A stretch of DNA of 47,905 nucleotides, from positions 1 through 47,905 of the forward strand of contig DWVR01000045.1 of assembly GCA_019120125.1 (NCBI GenBank), read 5' to 3'. Below the pieces are notes generated by a model. That model was given only the letters and a program-made list of their open reading frames with translations. It was not told where the DNA came from and ran no database searches. This document shows, piece after piece, positions 8,434 to 16,457 of the stretch. The stretch is from Candidatus Phocaeicola excrementigallinarum. GTDB taxonomy: Bacteria > Bacteroidota > Bacteroidia > Bacteroidales > Bacteroidaceae. Positions within the stretch are counted from its first letter, which is position 1. Each line of letters starts with the position of its first letter. The translations under genes were made by a program, and so were the position numbers.

Positions 8434-9234
8434 TTACAATAGCACGATGGTGGCGATGAGTGAGGCGATTGACACCAGAATGGAGGTTCCCGAGAACCAG
8501 AGGCTGGTTTCGGAGCCGATGCGTGAGCCTTTCGCCTTCGCCTTGTTGGGGGTGACGTAGATGATGTCGTTCTGCTGCAGGTAGAAGTAGGGCGAGTGGA
8601 TGATTTCCGCATCGTTCAGGTCGAGTTCGGTGATCTTGCGCTCTCCCTGTCCGTCCTCGCGGATCAGCTTCACGTTGTCACGCCGTCCGTACACGGTCAT
8701 GTCGCCTGCCATGGCCAGTGCCTCGAGCAGGTTCACTTTCTCGTTGGACACGGTGAACGTGCCCGGCCGGGCCACCTCGCCCAGCACCGAAATCTTGTAG
8801 TTCGACATGCGTACCGTGACGATGGGGGTCTCCTTCAGATAGGGTTTCAGCTTTTCCTGGATCATGGTCTCCACGCTGCTCTTGGTCATTCCGCCGATGT
8901 GGAGCTTTCCGATCACGGGGTATTCGATGTCGCCGTTGTTGTCCACCAGATACTGCTGGAGGACGGGCTGCTGCGTCAGGATGTTCCTTCCCTGCGCCAC
9001 GCTGTAGGGCGTCTGCACGGTCAGGTTGAACGGTGCGGCGGCCTCGGGGTCGGTGGTGCTTACGGTGATGGTAAGCAGGTCCTTCGGCAGGATTTTCGCG
9101 TCGTAAAGGGAGTTCGGGTAATCAACCTGGTTGATGATTTCCGAATTTTGCAGGTAAGGCACTTTCTTGTAGGATGTACAGGCGCCCAGGCACACAGTAA
9201 GGGCTGCCATACAGAATAGTTTCAGCGCTTTCAT
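8434..9234 (-). CDS. Wza-like polysaccharide export lipoprotein (SLBB domains)
   Basis: A 266-residue outer-membrane export protein. The signal peptide MKALKLFCMAALTVCLGAC ends in a lipobox (LGAC), so Cys19 is lipidated. A Poly_export domain follows (PKDLLTITV...DPEAAAPF, about 45-130) and then a SLBB-type ligand domain (VLGEVARPGTFTV, near 150-190, NLLEALAMAG). A C-terminal hydrophobic stretch (ILVSIASLIATIVLL) replaces the amphipathic helix of E. coli Wza. The protein is shorter than E. coli Wza (about 380 residues), as is usual in Bacteroidetes. It is the first gene of the transcription unit with wzc, reading from a well-formed promoter at 9301-9331. It forms the exit pore that works with the Wzc-like protein. 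Confidence 0.93.
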   Translation of the reverse strand: MKALKLFCMAALTVCLGACTSYKKVPYLQNSEIINQVDYPNSLYDAKILPKDLLTITVSTTDPEAAAPFNLTVQTPYSVAQGRNILTQQPVLQQYLVDNNGDIEYPVIGKLHIGGMTKSSVETMIQEKLKPYLKETPIVTVRMSNYKISVLGEVARPGTFTVSNEKVNLLEALAMAGDMTVYGRRDNVKLIREDGQGERKITELDLNDAEIIHSPYFYLQQNDIIYVTPNKAKAKGSRIGSETSLWFSGTSILVSIASLIATIVLL

Positions 9235-9300
9235 GAGAGTCTTTATTGCTTTTTTTGTTTTGTAATTACAATCCCGTTATGATGGATTCATGTTTAGCGG

Positions 9301-9331
9301 CAAAAGTACTTCTTTTTGTTTATACCTCAAA
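9301..9331 (-). promoter_or_regulatory. Promoter of wza-wzc capsule unit
   Basis: Minus strand TTTG (9328-9331), 19 bases, then TACTTTTG (9301-9308): an exact match to TTTG-N19-TAnnTTTG. The -33 element overlaps the first unit of the palindrome array, so a protein bound there could directly control polymerase access. Confidence 0.85.
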
Positions 9332-9412
9332 ACGTTTAGGCGTTTTTTTGAAACGTCAGGGCGTTTTGACTAAAACGTCAGGGCGTTTCGGATAAAACGT
9401 CAAGGCGTTTTT
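9329..9412. repeat. Four-unit palindromic operator-like array upstream of wza
   Basis: Four near-identical palindromic units with arms AAACG and CGTTT: AAAACGTTTAGGCGTTTT (9329), GAAACGTCAGGGCGTTTT (9350), AAAACGTCAGGGCGTTT (9372) and AAAACGTCAAGGCGTTTT (9394). Spacing is 21, 22 and 22 bp, two helical turns, so all units face the same side of the DNA. The first overlaps the -33 box of the wza promoter and the rest extend upstream. A second array with the same unit and period lies at 42491-42574. I do not know the binding protein. Confidence 0.75.
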
Positions 9413-9429
9413 CATTGATTCTTTGTTTT

Positions 9430-9790
9430 GAACCGCAGATTCACGCGGATTGTCTTTTTTCACCACAGATTACACGGATTATTTTTTATTGATTCTTTGT
9501 TTTTGAAACGCGGATTCACGCGGATTTCCGCGGATTGTTTTTTTCACCACAGATTACGCGGATTATTTTTTTTAATCTGTCAAAAAGTAATGTCATTCTG
9601 AGCAGAGCGAAGAATCTCGTGTATGTTGGCTTGTGTTTTCGAGATCCTTCATTCCGCTCAGGATGACAAAATGGAAGTGGACTTTTATTTTGAGACAGCC
9701 CCTACACCAGTGACAGCCGGCACTTTAGCCGTGATAAATCCATAAAATAAAAAACTCTGTGTCTCTGTGCCTCTGCGTTCCAAATCATGT
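9430..9790 (-). repeat. Mosaic interspersed repeat block, inverted copy
   Basis: Composite of four modules: 'accgcagattcacgcggatt', 'caccacagattacacggatt', a 100-bp 'cattctgagcagagcgaaga ... gagatccttcattccgctca' module ending with 'ttttattttgagacagcc', and a 'ctgtgtctctgtgcctctg' module. From 9581 on it is the reverse complement of the blocks at 12666-12898, 15439-15614 and 16917-17170. Noncoding; the short frames it contains are repeat-derived. Confidence 0.8.
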
Positions 9791-10127
9791 CTCTGTGTTT
9801 CAATTTTTGTGTGAAATATTGTAAAAACGGACGTGAAAATGGGGTTGAATGGTGAATGGTTGTTAAACGAATCACTTAATAGATTGTGGATCAGTCGGTT
9901 GAAAGGAAAAATGGCACGCGAGCGGATCACCCCCACCTTATATATTAAATAATAAAACAAGACCCCTTTCCCCTAAACTAAAATTTTTTAGAAACTATGG
10001 CGGCGCACGCTTGCGCGGATGGCGTAGGGGGGCGGCGGAGCTGTAGGGGCGGGAGGCGCGTGACCGCCTGGCCTGTGCCGGTGGCGGTTCCCGTCGCTTC
10101 CCTGTGTATCCCGGTCTTGCCGCCGGA
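9791..10127. other. Intergenic stretch without recognised gene
   Basis: About 335 bp between the repeat block and the DUF4248 gene. It includes an A+T-rich part (9820-9990) with a small palindrome (ctaaaattttttag) and a very G-rich part (10000-10090). I see no credible coding sequence, RNA gene or promoter. Confidence 0.4.
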
Positions 10128-10367
10128 TTATGGCTCTCCAAGATATTTTATGATCAGCCCGACTTCGTAGCTCAGGAAATAATTCCGGTTCTTGTTATAC
10201 CCTTCCGCGCTGGTCAGTGCCTTGTGGAGCTCATGGCACTGGCGGATCCATCTCATCAGACTGACTGTGGCCGACTTGGGGGAAGCGTCCGGGAAGTAGA
10301 GTAGGGCCAGTTCTCTTTTCTGGTATACCCGGACTTTGAAGTGAATTTCTTCTGTTTCTTTTTCCAT
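10128..10367 (-). CDS. DUF4248 family protein
   Basis: A 79-residue soluble protein of the Bacteroides-specific DUF4248 family, recognised from the pattern FKVRVYQKRELALLYFPDAS, then SLMRWIRQC and the ending EVGLIIKYLGEP. The helix-rich form with RELALLYFP...SA resembles a small HTH-like DNA-binding fold, but no function is established. In Bacteroides genomes it is a frequent companion of capsule loci together with an HU-like protein, a smalltalk microprotein and an amidase, all of which appear in this window on the opposite strand. An A+T-rich region (10370-10500) lies upstream and probably contains its promoter and that of the divergent gene. Confidence 0.8.
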   Translation of the reverse strand: MEKETEEIHFKVRVYQKRELALLYFPDASPKSATVSLMRWIRQCHELHKALTSAEGYNKNRNYFLSYEVGLIIKYLGEP

Positions 10368-10622
10368 ACAGATATGATTTTTATGATTTAAAAATATGTT
10401 TTTAAACTTATTGTTTAAAAAACTGGCATTAAGATAATAATTATCATAAAGCTATGCAAATTTTATGATGATTTTTTTAAAAAAATCTTTTTTCTGGAAG
10501 CGTCTGGTGATGTCTGGCAGCAGCGTGTCGGGTGATTTACAGACATTTGCGTTGCGCTTCGGAAACCGGAGGCCGTGGCACGGGAATCGGGCCGCGAGAC
10601 TGTTTTTTTAATTGTTTTTTTT

Positions 10623-11246
10623 ATGAAGAGACTGATTGAGATCTTGAATGACCCGCATAAGGGCGGGCAGATTATCGTTCCCCGCCGTCTGCTGGAGGAG
10701 ATGTTCCGTAACACTGAATGCTTCCCGGAAGCGGAGGCGTGTCTGTATATCCTGGTGTCGTGTGCCTTTGCCGACGGACCGGCCGGCATGCGGCCCCGGC
10801 GCGGGCAGATGGTGTCCACCGGGCGCGGTCTGGCGCGCAGGTTCGGATGGAGCATATCGCGGACGCGGCGTTTTCTGGACAGGCTGGTGAAGGCCGGTGT
10901 GGTTTCGATGGAGGTGTCGCCGTCGGACGGTACGCTCCTCACGTGCATGCGCTACGAGCAGGTGTGCAGTTTCCGTCAGAAGGACCGGTGTACGGAGGTT
11001 GTGGAGCCGGCGGTGATGGACGACGAGTCGAGGAAGGATTTCCTGAGATTCTGGGAGCAGTATCACAGGCGGTCGGGACTGATACCGCACGATGTGTATC
11101 TGGCGGGCAAGGTATGGATGGAGCTTCCGCCGGAGGAGCGCCGGATGGCGGTGGAGAGAATGGGACAGTATCTCATGTCGGTGTCCGGTCCGGAGCATCT
11201 GCGGTCGGGACTGAACTATCTGAGGTGTAAGAGCTACTTCTTTTGA
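10623..11246 (+). CDS. Winged-helix protein of unknown role next to DnaB-like helicase
   Basis: A 207-residue protein starting at the ATG at 10623 (MKRLIEILNDPHKGGQIIVP). Residues about 60-105 carry a winged-helix pattern: RRGQMVSTGRGLARRFGWS followed by the recognition-helix-like SRTRRFLDRLVKAGVV, as in phage and plasmid replication-initiation proteins. The C-terminal half (RKDFLRFWEQYH ... EERRMAVERMGQYL) is helical and ends in LRSGLNYLRCKSYFF, a tail common in primosome-like proteins of Bacteroides mobile and capsule-associated loci. It precedes a DnaB-like helicase by 113 bp on the same strand, which suggests a replication-related pair. The function is inferred; I do not recognise a named family. 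Confidence 0.6.
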   Translation: MKRLIEILNDPHKGGQIIVPRRLLEEMFRNTECFPEAEACLYILVSCAFADGPAGMRPRRGQMVSTGRGLARRFGWSISRTRRFLDRLVKAGVVSMEVSPSDGTLLTCMRYEQVCSFRQKDRCTEVVEPAVMDDESRKDFLRFWEQYHRRSGLIPHDVYLAGKVWMELPPEERRMAVERMGQYLMSVSGPEHLRSGLNYLRCKSYFF

Positions 11247-11359
11247 CGGGAGTAGGGAATCAATGGAAGGATTCGTGCGTATCAGGACAGAGAACCGGTC
11301 AATGAAGAATAATCCGCGGAAATCCGCGTGAATCTGCGGTGAAAAAAAGAAAGGAAGTT

Positions 11360-12631
11360 ATGAGTACGAAAGACAATATGGCGGCCATGTGCTGCAATGT
11401 GGAAGAGATAGAGAATGCGGTGCTCGGCGCGCTGCTGTTGGAGTCGGGGATGACGGCCCGGCTGCTCCCTATGGTGCGTCCCGGGATGTTCTATCACGGG
11501 CGCAACCGACTGGTGTTTGAGGCCATCTCGTCGGCTTTCCGGAAGGACAGGCCGGTGGACATCCTCGTGGTGACGGAGGAGCTGAAGGAGATGGGCAAGC
11601 TGGAGGAGGCGGGAGGGGCGTATGCCGTGACGCGTCTGTTGGGCGGCGTCTGCTCGTCGGCCCATTTTCAGGAGCATTGCCTGATTCTGTATGAGTATCA
11701 GGTGCGGAGGGAGCTGGCCCGGCTGCTGTCGGCGGGACTCTCGAAGTGCGGCGACATGACGTGCGACGTGTTCGACACGGTGATGGAGATGCAGGCGGAG
11801 CTGGGCCGTCTGCTGGAGGACTCGCCGACGGAGACGCATCTCCGCTCGATGGAGGAGGTGGTGGACATGACTCTGGCCTTGGTGGACCGCCGCGTGACGG
11901 AGGGGAAGGACGGCGTCACGGGCATTCCCACGGGGGTGCCTGAGCTGGACGCCGTGACGGGCGGATGGCAGCCGGGCAACCTGATCCTGACGGCGGCGCG
12001 ACCGGGTGTGGGAAAGACGCAGCTGGACCTGAAGATGGCGCTCAAGGCGGCGGAAGAGGGATACAAGGTGCTGTTCTTCACGCTGGAGATGATGAGCACG
12101 GAAGTGGGCGAGCGGCTGGTGCTGATGGGCACGCCGCTGGACTTCAGGCGTGTGAGGCGGGGGCTGATGTCGAAGGTGGAGGTGGGGATCATCCACCATC
12201 AGGGGGAGAAGATCAAGTCGCTTCCGCTCTATATCGACGACACGCCGTACATCAGCGTCGACCAGGTGTGCGGCATCGCGAAGCGGATGAAGGCGAAGAG
12301 TGGGCTCGACATGGTGGTGGTGGACTACCTCCAGCTGATGGGTGTGGTGAACGTGACCGGAAAGACGCGTGAGCAGGAGGTGGCGGAGTGTACGCGCAAG
12401 CTGAAGGCTCTGGCCCGCAGCCTGGAGTGTCCGGTCATCGTGTCGAGCCAGCTGAACCGTCAGGTGGGCAACTCGTACGGTCGCAAGCCGGAGCTCCACC
12501 ATCTGCGCGAGAGCGGCGCCATCGAGCAGGACGCGGACATCGTGGTGATGCTCTACAAGCCGGAGACGGACACGGACGCCGAGTGCAGGCTGCTGGTGGA
12601 GAAGAACCGGCACGGGGGACTGATTCTTTAG
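11360..12631 (+). CDS. DnaB-like replicative helicase paralogue
   Basis: A 423-residue DnaB-family hexameric helicase. The N-terminal domain (EEIENAVLGALLLES ... FYHGRNRLVFEAI) is followed by the RecA-like core: Walker A ARPGVGKTQ near 212-220, EMMSTEV, Walker B DMVVVDYLQLM near 320, SSQLNRQV and LRESGAIEQDADIV near 375. The ATG at 11360 is chosen over an upstream GTG because AGGAAG precedes it and the GTG lies within an interspersed repeat. The usual C-terminal end (an aromatic tail after KNRHGG) is missing: the frame stops after HGGLIL. If a run of five G at 12614-12618 were six G, the frame would continue as HGGTDSLGNAGVFPEAVSE, so a homopolymer slip may have truncated it. It is shorter than the housekeeping DnaB (about 500 residues) and is probably accessory. 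Confidence 0.85.
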   Translation: MSTKDNMAAMCCNVEEIENAVLGALLLESGMTARLLPMVRPGMFYHGRNRLVFEAISSAFRKDRPVDILVVTEELKEMGKLEEAGGAYAVTRLLGGVCSSAHFQEHCLILYEYQVRRELARLLSAGLSKCGDMTCDVFDTVMEMQAELGRLLEDSPTETHLRSMEEVVDMTLALVDRRVTEGKDGVTGIPTGVPELDAVTGGWQPGNLILTAARPGVGKTQLDLKMALKAAEEGYKVLFFTLEMMSTEVGERLVLMGTPLDFRRVRRGLMSKVEVGIIHHQGEKIKSLPLYIDDTPYISVDQVCGIAKRMKAKSGLDMVVVDYLQLMGVVNVTGKTREQEVAECTRKLKALARSLECPVIVSSQLNRQVGNSYGRKPELHHLRESGAIEQDADIVVMLYKPETDTDAECRLLVEKNRHGGLIL

Positions 12632-12665
12632 GGAATGCGGGTGTGTTTCCGGAAGCTGTGTCAGA

Positions 12666-12992
12666 ATGATCCGGAACACGGAGGCACAGAGACACAGAGT
12701 CTCTATCCTATGGATTTACCGCGGCTTTTTCATTTTAAAGTGTCGGCAGTCACTGGTGTGTAGGCTGTCTCAAAATAAAAGTCCACTCTCATTTTGTCAT
12801 CTAAGGGAACGGAGTGAAGGATCTCGAAAACATAAGCCAACATACACGAGATTCTTCGCTTTGCTCAGAATGACATTACTTTTGATGGATTAAAAAAGAC
12901 AATCCGCGATAATCTGCGTTTCAAAACAAAGAATCAATAAAAAAATAATCCGTGTGATCTGTGGTGAAAAAAGACAATTCGTGTGGACCTTC
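12666..12992 (+). repeat. Mosaic repeat block, left flank of restriction-modification pair
   Basis: Contains the modules 'cacggaggcacagagacaca', a 177-bp stretch at 12722-12898 that is almost identical to 15439-15614, and the 'aatccgcgataatctgcg' and 'aatccgtgtgatctgtggtg' modules. It begins 35 bp after the DnaB-like gene and ends 10 bp before the methylase stop. Confidence 0.85.
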
Positions 12993-13001
12993 ATAGTCCC
13001 G

Positions 13002-14693
13002 TTATTTATACTGGTCAAACAAATCGAGCTGAGTTGGTGTCAGGTTTGATCTTAGATACGAAATGAAATTTCTCCAGTCCGATTCATTTATGTCTAAATC
13101 AGTTCTTGTCATATGTTCCGCTATTCTTGACAAGTCTATACGCATAAGTAAATCTTTGTTGACTACGCGCTTGGCGTCAGCAAAAAGCAATGAACTGATA
13201 AAAGACTGAACCGGATGACTGTTCAGAATTTTTTGTGCCACATACGCTTCCTCATAATTGTCAAATCCCAATAAATAACATGTGTCATCCAGCATGACGG
13301 GCTTTCCTTCAATTTCTCCTGCCAACGAAAAATGGGGATTCTTATAAAGGCCTGAAACTACGACTTTATATCGTTTGAACGAATAACCGCCGATCCCAAA
13401 AAGGCAAAACCGAGGACGGTTCCTATATATGCAGCTTTTCCTTCCATCTAAAAGTGACGCATATTCGTTCAGGTATTTGTATGTCAAAGGATAGGATTCC
13501 CTGATCCAACTTGTTTCTTCTGACGTGGCCTTTTGTGTTACAATGACATATCTGCATGTTGTTGTAATCCGGTCTTTTTTTATGTCAGAACTCTTGACAA
13601 GGGGATAAATCAAGTCGTTCTCAATCTCTACAGTCCGCCCGAATCCGTTTATGTATTTTCCGTCTTTGAGAGAGAGTTCCATCACTTTTGAACAATCGTG
13701 CTTTATGCCCGACCACCATGTCAAGGATGATCTTCCATCCATATATCTGTATTGCTTGTAAGACGCTATGTCTGAGACAAAATTGTTGTCTGTCCATCCA
13801 TATTCTTTCAGCTTTTTCAGAGAATAGAAGTCTTGGACATGACACTGCAGGCTGCATTCATTTCCCATTCGCGCATACAAAAGCGCTGCTGAGACCGACG
13901 CGCCGAACTCTTCTTTTGCGTCAATATTATATTGGGCCAGAAAAGCTGTCGGACGCTGTTTCTTTTTCTGTTCATAGACAAGATTTCTGATAACGGAGTT
14001 CTTTACCAAAAAAGCCAGTGTCGCATGCTCTCCCTTTAGCAAGTCAAACATTTGCCCGCAAATATATTCGGCAATGTCAAAATTGCCCTTACCTGTGATG
14101 GCATCAATGCCTTTTACTTTTTTAAAATTGCTTTTTATAGGAAGATTGTCGCTTTGCATCGCGCTTAATTTGCTGTTTGTGACCCAAGGAGGGTTTCCAA
14201 TGGACAAGATCTCCCTTTTGCTGATATTCTTTTTGATGGAAGTAAAATCGAAATCAAAGACATTCTGATGAAATAATCTGATCTTGACCTTTCTTGCATC
14301 TGGATTGTCTAAAAAATATTGTAGGATGCTGATTTTTAATTCATCAAGATACGGCTCATGGATTTCCACACCATATATTTCCTCGATGTTGTCAAATGTC
14401 TGTAAGGCGGCCAAAATGAAATGTCCTTTACCACAAGTGGGCTCGACGATTATTCTCGGATCCACTCCTTTCTCTTTTATCAGTCGGCAAATGGATAACG
14501 CCAATTTCATGCTGGTCTGCCAATCTCCATATTCGTCCCTTTCGGCTTTCTTGAATCTGTCAGTGTACTGCCCATGACAAGAGTCATCAGCGTCCCTGAA
14601 AAAATTCGAGATGCCGCAGAAATCTTCCATCTGGGCATTAGCCAAGCCTAGAGGAAGGAATCTGATTGTATCAATATAACTACTTGCCGTCAT
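13002..14693 (-). CDS. Type II N6-adenine DNA methyltransferase
   Basis: A 563-residue class I SAM-dependent DNA methylase. Motif I is VEPTCGKGHF at about 83-92 (binds SAM), and motif IV is GNPPW at 166-170 (catalytic, N6-adenine type). The order motif I then motif IV puts it in the gamma class. The C-terminal half, about 330 residues, should hold the target recognition domain (WWSGIKHD, SYPLTYKYLNEYASLLDGR). Stop is 10 bp from a repeat block. A restriction endonuclease gene precedes it by 67 bp on the same strand, so the pair forms a restriction-modification system. The genes are visibly A+T-richer than flanking DNA and bracketed by direct repeats, which points to acquisition. Recognition site cannot be predicted. 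Confidence 0.88.
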   Translation of the reverse strand: MTASSYIDTIRFLPLGLANAQMEDFCGISNFFRDADDSCHGQYTDRFKKAERDEYGDWQTSMKLALSICRLIKEKGVDPRIIVEPTCGKGHFILAALQTFDNIEEIYGVEIHEPYLDELKISILQYFLDNPDARKVKIRLFHQNVFDFDFTSIKKNISKREILSIGNPPWVTNSKLSAMQSDNLPIKSNFKKVKGIDAITGKGNFDIAEYICGQMFDLLKGEHATLAFLVKNSVIRNLVYEQKKKQRPTAFLAQYNIDAKEEFGASVSAALLYARMGNECSLQCHVQDFYSLKKLKEYGWTDNNFVSDIASYKQYRYMDGRSSLTWWSGIKHDCSKVMELSLKDGKYINGFGRTVEIENDLIYPLVKSSDIKKDRITTTCRYVIVTQKATSEETSWIRESYPLTYKYLNEYASLLDGRKSCIYRNRPRFCLFGIGGYSFKRYKVVVSGLYKNPHFSLAGEIEGKPVMLDDTCYLLGFDNYEEAYVAQKILNSHPVQSFISSLLFADAKRVVNKDLLMRIDLSRIAEHMTRTDLDINESDWRNFISYLRSNLTPTQLDLFDQYK

Positions 14694-14760
14694 ATTTTAC
14701 AATACATGTTATGCCTGATACATTTTCTTCAAGTGATACGATCCTGCCATATTGAAGTCT

Positions 14761-15348
14761 CTATTGCAATGCGTTTGAAATGGTCAGATATCCTATTGTC
14801 GGAGGATTTTTCAAAATATCTTGTGCCATCTGATATAAAGTCACTTCATCCGCAGGTATGTTATGATCCGCAAGAAACGCATATATATCATCCGCATTCC
14901 CCTTATTGCTTATAATATTGCGCAAACCTGTTGTTGTCTGATAATCAGCGGTTCTACTGGAATCAATATATGTACAGGAAAGAAAATCAAGCATTCCTTT
15001 CTTGTTGATTTCATCATCTTCCTTTTGATAGACAAATACGATGAGATTATATCCCAATCCATAAATCTTTTGCTTGCTGTCCTTGTATGGGCAACTTGAT
15101 TGGGGCTGCCTGATTGATGTGACCTTTATATCTGTATTGATGGATGGCAAATCCAAGCCATTGGCGGAGCTCCCTATTGTCAGATCATATTGCCTTTCCA
15201 AAAAATCCTTGAACAGATGCTCGACAAAAGTGCCGACAGCTTTTCCATCTGTAATGCCAAATAGCTCTGAATAGTATACTTTGCTTTGACAAGAACAGAA
15301 TTCCCGCGCACAATTTATCAGTTTCTCAGTATCTAATGCTTCTTTCAT
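14761..15348 (-). CDS. Type II restriction endonuclease, PD-(D/E)xK type
   Basis: I choose the ATG at 15346-15348 (MKEALDTEKLINC), giving 195 residues; an upstream start in the same frame would lie partly inside the repeat block, and a -7 element (TAATTTTG, 15375-15382) fits the shorter form. Likely catalytic core: D66 in GLDLPSINTDIKVTSI, then D73-I-K75, preceded by a conserved Glu in VGTFVEHLF (residue 44). Then QPQSSCPY and an aromatic GLGYNLIVFVYQKEDDE strand follow. These are typical features of PD-(D/E)xK restriction enzymes. It lies 67 bp upstream of its methylase, same strand. Exact restriction family and site are unknown to me. Confidence 0.78.
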   Translation of the reverse strand: MKEALDTEKLINCAREFCSCQSKVYYSELFGITDGKAVGTFVEHLFKDFLERQYDLTIGSSANGLDLPSINTDIKVTSIRQPQSSCPYKDSKQKIYGLGYNLIVFVYQKEDDEINKKGMLDFLSCTYIDSSRTADYQTTTGLRNIISNKGNADDIYAFLADHNIPADEVTLYQMAQDILKNPPTIGYLTISNALQ

Positions 15349-15438
15349 TAAATCAGTCTTATTTTCTTGGTTTGCAAAATTAATGAATATCATTGTAATA
15401 AAAGATAGATAGCAGATAATTTTAACATAGGTTGCACA

Positions 15439-15760
15439 CGGCTTTTTCATTGTAAAGTGTCGGCAGTCACTGGTGTGTAGGTTGTCTCAAAATAAAAGTC
15501 CACTTTCATTTTGTCATCTAAGGGAACAGAGTGAAGGATCTCGAAAACATAAGCCAACATACACGAGATTCTTCGCTTTGCTCAGAATGACATTACTTTT
15601 GATGGATTAAAAAATAATCCGTTAATCTGTGGTGAAAAAACAATCCGCGATAATCCGCGTGAATCCGCGTTTCAAAACAAAGAATCAATAAAAAAATAAT
15701 CCGTGTAATCTGTGGTAAAAAAAAGACAATCCGCGGTTCAAAATAAAGAATCAAAGAAAA
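15439..15760 (+). repeat. Mosaic repeat block, right flank of restriction-modification pair
   Basis: 15439-15614 repeats 12722-12898 almost base for base, in direct orientation, on the other side of the restriction-modification pair. It is followed by three further copies of the 'aatccgcg' and 'ctgtggtgaaaaaa' modules up to about 15760. Confidence 0.85.
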
Positions 15761-15819
15761 GATACAGGATTTTTTCCTGTGCGGTCACATCTGGCAGCGT
15801 TGGGGGGAGGGGCGCGCCG

Positions 15820-15827
15820 TATCTTTG
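15820..15827 (+). promoter_or_regulatory. -7 promoter element of HU/smalltalk/amidase unit
   Basis: TATCTTTG matches the TAnnTTTG -7 element. No clear TTTG was found 19-21 bases upstream. The start point would be about 75 bases ahead of the HU-like gene. Confidence 0.55.
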
Positions 15828-15905
15828 TAGTGTAATCGGAAGGCAAGGGGCCCGGCCGGCGGATTACGGAAGTTTTTCAGGTTTAACGATAAAAATGTAA
15901 CGGTT

Positions 15906-16349
15906 ATGAGAAAAGCAGTGACTTATTCAGTGGTGGCAAGAAAGAACCCGGCGCTTCAGGGTGCGGGCGAGGTGAAGTATTACGCGCAGGCTCAGGCACG
16001 CGGCGAGATGGGCATCCGTGAGATCGCGGAACGGATCCAGCAGATGTGTACCGTGACCCGTGCCGACGTGATGGGGGTGCTCGTGGCGCTGGAGGATGTG
16101 GTGGCCGACGGACTGAAGGGCGGCGAGATTGTGCGTCTGGGCAGTCTGGGCTCGCTCCAGTTGGGACTGAGTGGCACCGGTGCGGAATCGCCCGACCTGT
16201 ACAGCGACTCGATGATCGAGAGAATCCGCGTGCTGTTCCGTCCCGGACAGACCCTGCAGGAGGCCATCAACAACCTGGCGTACGAGCAGGTGCCCGTGAA
16301 GTATGTCAAGGAGGACGAGGAAAGCGGCGAGGAGACCTCGGGCGAATGA
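15906..16349 (+). CDS. HU-family DNA-binding protein (capsule-associated form)
   Basis: A 147-residue Bacteroidetes-type HU/IHF-like protein. Instead of the usual 90 residues it has an N-terminal extension (MRKAVTYSVVARKNP) and an acidic C-terminal tail (EDEESGEETSGE). The HU helices are GIREIAERIQQMCTVTRADV and VLVALEDVVADGLKGGEIVR, then the strand LGSLGSLQLGLSG; the arm carries SMIERIRVLFRPG. It should bind DNA as a dimer and shape nucleoid or promoter DNA. It begins a short plus-strand unit with the smalltalk microprotein (22 bp after) and the amidase, a set that often lies at the edge of Bacteroides capsule loci. What it binds is not known. Confidence 0.88.
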   Translation: MRKAVTYSVVARKNPALQGAGEVKYYAQAQARGEMGIREIAERIQQMCTVTRADVMGVLVALEDVVADGLKGGEIVRLGSLGSLQLGLSGTGAESPDLYSDSMIERIRVLFRPGQTLQEAINNLAYEQVPVKYVKEDEESGEETSGE

Positions 16350-16370
16350 ACGGTTGAAATGCGGTGAGGT

Positions 16371-16457
16371 ATGAAAGAAAAGGTAAAATGGATTGTTCTC
16401 AGGATACTCAGGTGTCTGATCTGTATCCTGACGGGCAGGAAAAGAGGAGGCGAATGA
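16371..16457 (+). CDS. Smalltalk microprotein
   Basis: A 28-residue reading frame starting at 16371: MKEKVKWIVLRILRCLIC then ILTGRKRGGE. It is a single amphipathic-to-hydrophobic helix flanked by basic residues, matching the 'smalltalk protein' family of Bacteroides that accompanies AmpD-like amidases. Two facts support it as a real gene: the 22-bp gap to the HU gene, and its TGA (16455-16457) overlapping the ATG of the amidase (16454-16456), an ATGA coupling. The function is not established; the holin-like look and amidase partner suggest a role in membrane or cell-wall processes, which is inference. Confidence 0.78.
   Translation: MKEKVKWIVLRILRCLICILTGRKRGGE

Noticed and set aside
15349..15450. 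Upstream start of the restriction endonuclease giving 229 residues
   Set aside because: The added residues are partly coded by the repeat block and a -7 box lies downstream of that start.
16388..16453. Longer amidase start at 16388
   Set aside because: It would overlap the smalltalk gene fully; the ATGA overlap at 16454 fits better.
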